Shown here one piece after another: positions 29,805 to 35,061 of a stretch of 35,061 nt of DNA. Position 1 is the first letter of the stretch. Each line of letters opens with the position of its first letter. The notes under the pieces are model-generated. The model saw nothing but the letters and a program-made list of their open reading frames with translations. It made no database searches and was not told where the DNA came from. Origin of the DNA: Oscillospiraceae bacterium (GTDB lineage: Bacteria > Bacillota > Clostridia > Oscillospirales > Oscillospiraceae); assembly GCA_017437095.1 (NCBI GenBank), contig JAFSBW010000028.1, forward strand, positions 1 to 35,061, given 5' to 3'. A program made the translations under genes and the position numbers.

Positions 29805-29882
29805 GTAGGGAATGGCCTATGTACCATTCCGATACAATGCCCATAAAACGCCAATCGGGGCGGCACATAGGCCGCCCCCTAC
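29805..29882. repeat. GTAGGG-ended palindromic element (78 bp)
   Basis: GTAGGG at the left and CCCTAC at the right enclose two hairpins, GGAATGG-CCATTCC and GGGGCGGC-GCCGCCCC (the latter with one unpaired base). It lies in the spacer upstream of the membrane-protein gene. Confidence 0.7.
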
Positions 29883-29938
29883 AGTAAAACAGGATAGTTT
29901 TTTAGGAGTGTCTTGTTCTTTTTGAGGCCTTCCTTTGC

Positions 29939-30514
29939 TTATCGGATCATATCAATGCCCTTTTGCAGGGTGTCGCTGCTGATGGCGCCGGAGGCGTAGG
30001 CCACCAGGTTGCCTTTCGCATCGATAAAGAAGGTTATGGGCAGAGAGTAGACCTCATAGGTAATGGCCCCCTCCATGCCGGTATCGTAAAGCACGGGGAA
30101 GGTATAGCCGTTATTGGCGATAAAGGCCGATGCGTCGGCCTGGGTTTCCTGGCTGCCGTCGGTCATGTTCACCATCAAAAACTGCACCTGCTGGCCCAGC
30201 TCCAAATATTTTTGCTGGAAATGGGGCATCTCGCTGCGGCAAGGGCCGCACCAGCTGGCCCAGAAATTCAGCACCACGGGCTTGCCCACAAAATCGCTGA
30301 GCCGCACGGGGTTACCTTCCGCATCGTAGGCCGTAAAATCCGGCGCGGAATACTGGGGCGTTTGATCGCTGCCGGTGTCTTCCGGGGGTGTGGTCTGCAC
30401 CGCCAGCTGCTCCGGCGCTGCCTGCTTCGCCAAATGCCGGTAGGCGATCCCCGCCCCCACCAGTATCAGTACAAAAGCCAGGGCTAAGATCAAAAGTGTG
30501 CTTTTCTTTTTCAT
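29939..30514 (-). CDS. TlpA/ResA-like extracytoplasmic thiol-disulfide oxidoreductase
   Basis: A 191-residue protein with one N-terminal membrane span (about 6-25), a linker, and a thioredoxin-like domain (about 55-191) with the active site WASWCGPCRSEMP. Other family marks are APDFTAYDAEGNPVRLSDFVGKPVVLNF and the cis-proline segment YSLPITFFID. Anchored outside, such proteins reduce or reshuffle disulfides using electrons from CcdA. It is last in the trxA-trxB-ccdA-tlpA operon, 16 nt after ccdA. No cytochrome c gene is nearby, so its client is probably another exported cysteine protein. Confidence 0.92.
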   Translation of the reverse strand: MKKKSTLLILALAFVLILVGAGIAYRHLAKQAAPEQLAVQTTPPEDTGSDQTPQYSAPDFTAYDAEGNPVRLSDFVGKPVVLNFWASWCGPCRSEMPHFQQKYLELGQQVQFLMVNMTDGSQETQADASAFIANNGYTFPVLYDTGMEGAITYEVYSLPITFFIDAKGNLVAYASGAISSDTLQKGIDMIR

Positions 30515-30530
30515 AATGCCTCCCCTCAGC

Positions 30531-31193
30531 CTAGCTCAGCAGGCCCAGGAGCTTGTCCCAAACTCCCGTAGCCATGAGGATGCCGATTGCGATCAGCAGC
30601 GCGCCGCTGACCCGGTTTACCGTTTGATAATGGCTCTTGATCCAATCAAAAGCGCCCTTGAAATAGTCCACCATCACCGCGCACAGCACAAAGGGGATGC
30701 CAAGGCCCAGGGAGTAGGCCAGCAGCATGAGCATTCCCTCCACCGCGTGGGCCTGCTGGGATGCCAGCATCAGCGCCGAGCCTAAAAACGCCCCTACGCA
30801 GGGCGTCCAGCCGATGGAAAAGGCCACGCCGAACAGCACCGCGGAGAAAAAGCCCATGTTATCCGTGCGGATGCTAAGGCGGCTTCCTTTAAACAGCTTG
30901 ATCTGAAACAGCCCCAAGTAGTTCAGGCCGAAGAGGATCACGATCAGGCCCGATACGATGTTTACTGCCACTGCATACTCCCGCAAAAAGCTGCCCACCG
31001 CGCCGGCCAGCGCTCCCAGGAGCATAAATACCGCCGTAAAGCCGGTTATAAAGCCCAAAGCGCCCCGCAAAGTCTTGGCTGTGCTGCGCTGGCCGCCGCC
31101 TGCGAAATACAGAAGGTACACCGGCAGCATAGGCAGCAAGCAGGGGGATATAAAGGTAATAATGCCCTCCAAAAAGGCGATCACATACTGCAT
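30531..31193 (-). CDS. ccdA: CcdA-family thiol transporter
   Basis: A 220-residue six-span membrane protein of the CcdA/DsbD-core family that passes electrons from cytosolic thioredoxin to outside thiol proteins. The two reactive cysteines are in the first span (FISPCLLPMLP) and the fourth (SIGWTPCVGAFLG), both with the usual prolines. The length is typical for CcdA. Its place between the thioredoxin-reductase gene and a TlpA-like gene matches the expected electron path: TrxB to TrxA to CcdA to TlpA. Confidence 0.94.
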   Translation of the reverse strand: MQYVIAFLEGIITFISPCLLPMLPVYLLYFAGGGQRSTAKTLRGALGFITGFTAVFMLLGALAGAVGSFLREYAVAVNIVSGLIVILFGLNYLGLFQIKLFKGSRLSIRTDNMGFFSAVLFGVAFSIGWTPCVGAFLGSALMLASQQAHAVEGMLMLLAYSLGLGIPFVLCAVMVDYFKGAFDWIKSHYQTVNRVSGALLIAIGILMATGVWDKLLGLLS

Positions 31194-31244
31194 TTCGGTT
31201 TCATTCCTTTCCGCGCCTGCCCCTCAGGCAGGCTTTGCCCGGTT

Positions 31245-32177
31245 TCAGCCTTCCCGGCCCGCCAGGTATTCTTCCGCCATAGCCACGGCCATGGCCCCGT
31301 CTGCTACCGCCGTTACCACCTGGCGCAGGGGCTTCGTCCTTACATCGCCTACGGCGTAAACTCCGGGAACGCCCGTTTCGGTGGTCTCCCCGGCGATCAC
31401 ATAGCCAGCTTCGTCCAGGGGCAGCTTGCCCTTTACCAGCTCGGTAGCAGGCTTTCTTCCGATGCTGACAAACAGCCCCTCGCATTCTACCAGGGTCTGC
31501 TCCCCGGTTTGGGTATTGCGCAGGCGGATAGCCTGGAGCTTATCGCCGTGGATCAGCTCCTCCACCTGACTGTTCCAGCAAAATTCCACATTTTCCTTTT
31601 CCAGCAATGGCTTGTGGTAGATCTGGGTTGCCCGCAGGGTATCTCTGCGATGCACCAGAATCACCTTCTTCGCCACCCGGCTCAGCAGCAGGGCATCCGC
31701 CGCCGCGGAGTTGCCGCCGCCTACTACGGCAACGGTCTTGCCCCGGTAAAACATCCCGTCGCAGGCGGCGCAGTAGGCAACGCCTCTGCCCACCAGCTGG
31801 GCTTCTTTTTCAATGCCCAGCTCTTTGGGGTTTGCCCCGGTAGCGATCACAACCGTTCTTCCCCGGAAGCTGCCCTCGCTGGTTTCCAGGGTCTTGATCT
31901 GGCCCTCCAGCTCCAGGCTGTAAACCTCCGCGAAGGCAGTCTTTGCCCCAAAACGCTCCGCCTGGGCCTGCATCTTCATGCCCAGATCAAAGCCGTCGAT
32001 CCCCTCTTCAAAGCCGGGGTAGTTATCTACCTGGTGGGTAAGGGCGATCTGCCCGCCGGGGGAAAGCTTTTCCAGCACCAGGGTGTCCAGCCCGGCTCTG
32101 GCGGCGTACAGCGCCGCGGTATAGCCTGCCGGCCCGCCGCCTACAATAAGCATATCGTATATACGGTTGGTATCCAT
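31245..32177 (-). CDS. trxB: Thioredoxin-disulfide reductase
   Basis: A 310-residue flavoprotein that reduces thioredoxin with NADPH. It has an N-terminal FAD motif (IVGGGPAGYTAALYAARAG), the redox active site CAACDG, an NAD(P) motif VVGGGNSAAADALLL followed by HRRDTLRA (the arginines favour NADPH), and a C-terminal FAD segment VYAVGDVRTKPLRQVVTAVADGAMA. The length is normal. Ribosome site GGGAGG precedes the ATG at 32177. It follows trxA by 15 nt and is followed by ccdA after 51 nt. Confidence 0.96.
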   Translation of the reverse strand: MDTNRIYDMLIVGGGPAGYTAALYAARAGLDTLVLEKLSPGGQIALTHQVDNYPGFEEGIDGFDLGMKMQAQAERFGAKTAFAEVYSLELEGQIKTLETSEGSFRGRTVVIATGANPKELGIEKEAQLVGRGVAYCAACDGMFYRGKTVAVVGGGNSAAADALLLSRVAKKVILVHRRDTLRATQIYHKPLLEKENVEFCWNSQVEELIHGDKLQAIRLRNTQTGEQTLVECEGLFVSIGRKPATELVKGKLPLDEAGYVIAGETTETGVPGVYAVGDVRTKPLRQVVTAVADGAMAVAMAEEYLAGREG

Positions 32178-32192
32178 ATTATTGACCTCCCA

Positions 32193-32516
32193 TTATTTTG
32201 CCAAAGCTTCTTCGATAAAGCGCTCCATTCTGGCTTTGGATTCCGGCGCTACGATGGAATCCACCGCCTTGCCCTCCTTGTAGAGGATCAGGGTAGGGAT
32301 CACCTCGATGCCCTCCGCCTGGGCCAGGCGGGGCTCTTCGTCAATGTTGAGCTTGACGATCTCCAGGCTCTGGCCAAGTTCCCGGGCCAAAGCATCGTAA
32401 GCCGGACCGATGCGCCGGCAGTAGCCGCACCAGGGGGCCCAAAAATCCACCAATACCGGCTTGCTGCCCTGAAGGAGTTGTTCGAACTGGTTTTTGTTGA
32501 TATTCATTGCTGCCAT
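32193..32516 (-). CDS. trxA: Thioredoxin
   Basis: A 107-residue thioredoxin with active site WAPWCGYCRRIGP (CGYC in place of the classical CGPC) and the cis-proline segment EVIPTLILYKEG. It carries electrons from TrxB to cytosolic enzymes and, given the operon, probably to CcdA. ATG at 32516 has AAAGGAG upstream and gives the normal length; the longer frame upstream is not coding. A -10-like TATACT lies at 32552-32547 on the minus strand, with a weak -35. Confidence 0.94.
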   Translation of the reverse strand: MAAMNINKNQFEQLLQGSKPVLVDFWAPWCGYCRRIGPAYDALARELGQSLEIVKLNIDEEPRLAQAEGIEVIPTLILYKEGKAVDSIVAPESKARMERFIEEALAK

Positions 32517-32695
32517 AACTGTCAGCTCCTTTCTTTGTTTGACCATAGTATACCGCAAGGAGCTGCTTTCTTCCGTGATAATATCACCAAAGCACCCATT
32601 TTGTAAAGTTTTTTCTGGGCTCTTCCGTTTTTTGGGAAAAGCCCCTGCCGGAAAAGCTCCCCAAAAGGCAGCCCTTCCCCATTTTATCAAAGAAA

Positions 32696-32724
32696 TTGAC
32701 ACGAGGGAAAAAATAGAGTATGCT
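32696..32724 (+). promoter_or_regulatory. Promoter of the Crp/Fnr gene
   Basis: -35 TTGACA (32696-32701), 17-nt spacer, -10 TATGCT (32719-32724). Divergent from the thioredoxin operon, with about 230 nt between the two start codons. Confidence 0.8.
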
Positions 32725-32748
32725 ATAACAAAACAAGGAGGGATCACT

Positions 32749-33405
32749 ATGGGTCTGGAAAGCTATTTTCCCGTATGGAGTAAGCTCACCCAGCTTCAGC
32801 AAAGCAAGCTTACCCAAGGGCTGGTCTACCGCCAGGTAGAAAAAGGCACTTTGCTGCACAACGGAAGCCTGGACTGTACCGGGCTGTTTCTTGTAGAATC
32901 CGGCCAGCTTCGGGCCTATATCCTCTCTGATGAGGGCAGGGAAATCACGGTGTACCGGCTGTTTGAGGGGGATATGTGCCTGTTTTCCGCCTCATGCATG
33001 ATGCGCTCCATCCAGTTTGACATTACCATCGAGGCGGAAAAGCCTACCCGCCTTTGGGTCATACCTGTAGAGGCCTACCAGAGCGTTATGGAGGAATCCG
33101 CGCCCCTGGCAAACTATACCAACGAGGTAATGGCCAGCCGTTTTTCCGATGTCATGTGGCTCATCGAGCAGATCCTCTGGAAGAGCCTGGATAAGCGCCT
33201 GGCGGCGTTTTTGCTGGAGGAAGCCGCCATTGAGGGCACTCTTTCTCTAAAGATCACCCATGAGACCATCGCCAACCATCTTGGCTCCCACCGGGAGGTG
33301 ATCACCCGGATGCTGCGCTATTTCCAAAGCGAAGAAACGGTGCGCCTCTCCCGGGGCTGCGTAACGATCCAAAACCAGGAAAAGCTGCGCCGGTTGGTGG
33401 ATTGA
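32749..33405 (+). CDS. Crp/Fnr-family transcriptional regulator
   Basis: A 218-residue regulator: a cyclic-nucleotide-binding-type beta-barrel (about 20-120; VEKGTLLHNGS, LFLVESGQLRAYILSDEGREITVYRLFEGD), a dimer helix (about 125-150), and a C-terminal winged HTH (ITHETIANHLGSHREVITRMLRYF). Cysteines lie at 43, 77 and 83, the last two in MCLFSASCMM. The pattern does not match the cAMP-binding phosphate cassette, so the signal may be redox. ATG at 32749 has AAGGAGG. It diverges from the thioredoxin operon and probably regulates it. A strong terminator follows. Confidence 0.92.
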   Translation: MGLESYFPVWSKLTQLQQSKLTQGLVYRQVEKGTLLHNGSLDCTGLFLVESGQLRAYILSDEGREITVYRLFEGDMCLFSASCMMRSIQFDITIEAEKPTRLWVIPVEAYQSVMEESAPLANYTNEVMASRFSDVMWLIEQILWKSLDKRLAAFLLEEAAIEGTLSLKITHETIANHLGSHREVITRMLRYFQSEETVRLSRGCVTIQNQEKLRRLVD

Positions 33406-33414
33406 AGGCAAAAG

Positions 33415-33450
33415 AGAAAACCACCACCCAGACGGGTGGTGGTTTGTTTT
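33415..33450. terminator. Terminator after the Crp/Fnr gene
   Basis: AAACCACCACCC / GGGTGGTGGTTT with loop AGAC, A-rich left side and TTTT right side. It serves both converging genes. Confidence 0.9.
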
Positions 33451-33487
33451 AGAAAATGGCAGATCATTATGGGCAATGGGTGGTAAT

Positions 33488-33946
33488 TCATATCTGCACA
33501 AAGGATAATATTTCAAAATATATAGACAGCAATAAAACCGCTATCCCAACAATATATGTGGCGTTCCGCTGCCAAGCTTTATCCTGCCCTGAATCCTTGG
33601 CATAGCCGCGCATAACGATCATAAAACAAAGCGGAAGGCAAGCCGGCAGAAAAAGCGCCGTTGATACTCCCTTGCTCAAAACAAACCGGATAGCTTCTAC
33701 GATCACAAGATCTAAGATAAGCGCAGCAGAGCAAAGCACCAAAACGGTAGTCTTGCTGTTGTTAAGGTAATCTTTAAAGCTCTTTTGCAGCAGTTTAATG
33801 ATAGTAACCACGCAAAGAACGCTAAAATAGCTATGGAGAATCACATCGGCCACAAAGGATTTTGTAACGATCGCAAGAATACTTAAAATCACCAAAATAG
33901 CAGCCGCTGCAAATATGAAGGGATAAAAAGATTTCTTTTCAGCCAT
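33488..33946 (-). CDS. Four-span membrane protein of unknown function
   Basis: A 152-residue protein with about four hydrophobic spans (near 9-28, 35-52, 66-87, 95-112) and a further hydrophobic C-terminal segment (130-148, TYIVGIAVLLLSIYFEILSF). No motif is recognised. Lower GC than the neighbouring core genes. ATG at 33946 follows an AAAAGAGATGATATT leader with a modest ribosome site. It stands alone between a terminator and a hairpin-array region. Confidence 0.7.
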   Translation of the reverse strand: MAEKKSFYPFIFAAAAILVILSILAIVTKSFVADVILHSYFSVLCVVTIIKLLQKSFKDYLNNSKTTVLVLCSAALILDLVIVEAIRFVLSKGVSTALFLPACLPLCFMIVMRGYAKDSGQDKAWQRNATYIVGIAVLLLSIYFEILSFVQI

Positions 33947-34046
33947 AATATCATCTCTTTTCGTTCATTATATCATATCGGCCGTTCAAAATCAACTGCA
34001 ATTGAGTAAAATATTCGCCTTGCGGCAGGCCGACAAGGGGAAGAAA

Positions 34047-34073
34047 AGACACCACCCCATTGGGGTGGTGCTT
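34047..34073. terminator. Stable hairpin, possibly a terminator remnant
   Basis: CACCACCCC / GGGGTGGTG with loop ATT, followed by GCTTTGAG. The stem resembles the terminator at 33415-33450, but there is no gene just upstream on the plus strand. Confidence 0.5.
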
Positions 34074-34119
34074 TGAGCTTACGCCACATAATGCAAACCG
34101 CTGAAAAGACATGATTTTA

Positions 34120-34294
34120 GTGAAATATTTGCCATACGGTAAATGTGAAATAATTCACCTTGTGAATTGTGAAATTTGATGCTATGCATCAAGTGAAATG
34201 AAATAAATCCCTTATGCGCCTCAGCGCATTTCACATTGCGAAGCAATATTTCACTGCCAAAGGCAATTTCACAAATCCCAAAGGGATTTATTTC
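34120..34294. repeat. Branched hairpin array G (GTGAAAT / ATTTCAC)
   Basis: Left spacers GTGAAAT at 34120, 34145, 34169 and 34193; right spacers ATTTCAC at 34228, 34248 and 34266. GAAATAAATCCC (34200-34211) pairs with GGGATTTATTTC (34283-34294). Hairpins include AATTCAC-GTGAATT, TTGATGC-GCATCAA, ATTGC-GCAAT, TGCC-GGCA and AAATCCC-GGGATTT. Several modules are the same as in array E, 15 kb away. Confidence 0.87.
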
Positions 34295-34297
34295 GTT

Positions 34298-34328
34298 GAA
34301 AAAAGACGGTTACAATAGTAAGCGTCTA
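34298..34328. other. Decayed copy of the tRNA-Asn terminator
   Basis: GAAAAAAGACGGTTACAATA is followed by GTAAGCGTCT, nearly the same as the working terminator at 34568-34600 but with a broken right arm and no T tract. It stands at the end of array G, as the intact one does at the end of array F. A weaker hairpin with T tract lies just beyond, at about 34341-34368. Confidence 0.6.
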
Positions 34329-34419
34329 TGGCTGTCGAGAAACCCTACCCAAAAGGGTGGTAGTTTTTAAGAAAGTAGCGGAACAATAAAGCTTTTTGTG
34401 AAGTATCGGCTGCGCCGAT

Positions 34420-34565
34420 ATGATGCTATGCTAGCGCATAATGATGTTGCTCGCTTTGCTCGCAATGATGCGATGTTTGCCACCAACATTAGGCGCAGCC
34501 GACATCGTTAGCGCAAGCGGCATCATTGGCGTAGCCAACATCATTTGCCAAAGGCAAACATCATT
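34420..34565. repeat. Branched hairpin array F (AATGATG / CATCATT)
   Basis: Left spacers (A)ATGATG at 34420, 34440 and 34464; right spacers CATCATT at 34521, 34539 and 34559. Hairpins are TATCGGC-GCCGATA (just outside), TATGC-GCATA, TTGC-GCAA, GGC-GCC and TGCC-GGCA. It ends directly at the tRNA-Asn terminator. With array G it fills most of the gene-free region from 33947 to 34601. Confidence 0.83.
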
Positions 34566-34567
34566 GA

Positions 34568-34601
34568 AAAAAGACGGTTACTATCGTAACCGTCTTTTTT
34601 C
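34568..34601 (-). terminator. Terminator of the 5S-tRNA-Asn unit
   Basis: AAAAAAGACGGTTAC / GTAACCGTCTTTTTT with loop TATC, directly after the CCA end of tRNA-Asn on the minus strand. Confidence 0.92.
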
Positions 34602-34677
34602 TGGCTCCCCTTGTTGGACTCGAACCAACGACCTGCGGATTAACAGTCCGTCGCTCTACCGACTGAGCTAAAGAGGA
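34602..34677 (-). tRNA. tRNA-Asn(GTT)
   Basis: 76-nt tRNA on the minus strand: acceptor TCCTCTT with AAGGGGA, D arm GCTCAGTCGGTAGAGC, anticodon loop CTGTTAA (GTT), T arm GTTGGTTCGAGTCCAAC, G discriminator and encoded CCA. Confidence 0.96.
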
Positions 34678-34706
34678 ATATTTGCCAAACCAAAGGCTTG
34701 GCTTAT

Positions 34707-34821
34707 GTTGGCATTACCTATTTTCCCGGCAAGTCACCCTGCAAGTATCGTCGGCGCACATGAGCTTAACTTCTGTGTTCGGGATGGGAACAGGTGGACC
34801 CTCATGGCAATCAATACCAAC
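34707..34821 (-). rRNA. rrf: 5S ribosomal RNA
   Basis: On the minus strand the sequence contains the universal 5S core (CCCATCCCGAACACAGAAG then TTAAGCTC) and GGGTGACTTGCCGGGA. The ends TTGGTATT and AATGCCAA pair as helix I. Length is about 115 nt; ends are approximate to a few bases. No 23S sequence precedes it in the window. It has its own promoter. Confidence 0.93.
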
Positions 34822-34883
34822 TCGTATGGATGGGTATTACCCATCATTTATGTCAAAAGCGCTGCGCGCTTCTAACGCCTGGA

Positions 34884-34912
34884 ATTATAACACCTTATGC
34901 TGCGTTTGTCAA
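34884..34912 (-). promoter_or_regulatory. Consensus promoter of 5S rRNA
   Basis: Minus strand: -35 TTGACA (34912-34907), exactly 17-nt spacer, -10 TATAAT (34889-34884). Perfect consensus, about 63 nt before the 5S start. Confidence 0.88.
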
Positions 34913-34920
34913 GTGTAAAT

Positions 34921-34995
34921 TGGTGACCCATACCGGATTCGAACCGATGTTAACGGCGTGAGAGGCCGCTGTCTTAACCACTTGACCAATGGGCC
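34921..34995 (-). tRNA. tRNA-Glu(CTC)
   Basis: Acceptor GGCCCAT with ATGGGTC, D arm region GGTCAAGTGGTTAAGAC, anticodon loop CTCTCAC (CTC), T arm ATCGGTTCGAATCCGGT, A discriminator and encoded CCA at 34923-34921. Confidence 0.95.
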
Positions 34996-34998
34996 ATT

Positions 34999-35061
34999 TG
35001 GTACACCTGCAGGGACTCGAACCCAGGACCCACTGATTAAGAGTCAGTTGCTCTACCAACT
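34999..35061 (-). tRNA. tRNA-Lys(CTT), 5' end cut by the window edge
   Basis: Visible from the D arm (AGTTGGTAGAGC) through anticodon loop CTCTTAA (CTT, Lys), T arm CTGGGTTCGAGTCCCTG... to TGTA and CCA at 35001-34999. The acceptor 5' strand lies beyond the right edge. Confidence 0.92.

Overview
The window looks like chromosome from a Gram-positive anaerobe of the Clostridia, probably an Oscillospirales gut-type organism. The grounds are strong AGGAGG ribosome sites, a DnaD/DnaI-type primosome, a sortase (LPxTG-like) surface protein, an ECF sigma factor with a membrane anti-sigma candidate, and moderately high GC genes mixed with a few AT-rich islands. I cannot fix genus or species from the sequence alone.

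Layout. 1-1884 is the end of an integrated mobile element: a partial replication-type HTH protein, an excisionase-like HTH protein, two DUF6809-like small proteins, and an attachment-type copy of a tRNA-Arg 3' end. Two further repeat units carrying the same 21-nt tRNA end follow, then tRNA-His. 2650-9244 is housekeeping: an unrecognised gene, trmL-pgk-tpiA, then a Sua5 family gene overlapping a CoaE/M18-aminopeptidase open frame. 9470-13327 (minus) holds a polytopic membrane protein, a large non-catalytic starch-binding surface protein and a membrane-linked XRE regulator. 13550-17211 has a Nudix hydrolase and an ECF sigma / anti-sigma / VanX-like lipoprotein operon. 17273-19902 has an 11-residue-repeat protein, then an AT-rich islet bounded by tRNA-Leu 3'-end copies, ending in the real tRNA-Leu. 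19985-23053 (minus) is a dnaD-dnaI-gph-yfbR-like operon. MATE, GH25 lysozyme and RodA/FtsW genes follow. 27695-29698 has a zinc-ribbon protein, a toxin-antitoxin pair and a membrane protein. 29939-32516 (minus) is a trxA-trxB-ccdA-tlpA thiol-redox operon divergent from a Crp/Fnr regulator. The right edge is 5S rRNA with its own promoter and tRNAs for Asn, Glu and Lys.

The most unusual signal is not a protein. Intergenic spaces carry at least seven arrays of tiny variable hairpins separated by a constant 6-8 nt spacer. In the complete arrays, the left half uses one spacer and the right half its reverse complement (GTGAAAT/ATTTCAC, GTGAAGT/ACTTCAC, AATGATG/CATCATT), so each array can fold as a branched tree. 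The spacer changes between arrays, but both halves change together. Most arrays sit directly beside an intrinsic terminator. A related structure beside tRNA-Leu is closed by inverted copies of the tRNA 3' end. Other intergenic families are GTAGGG-ended palindromic elements and AATTGAC / AATTTGTAATT tandem repeats.
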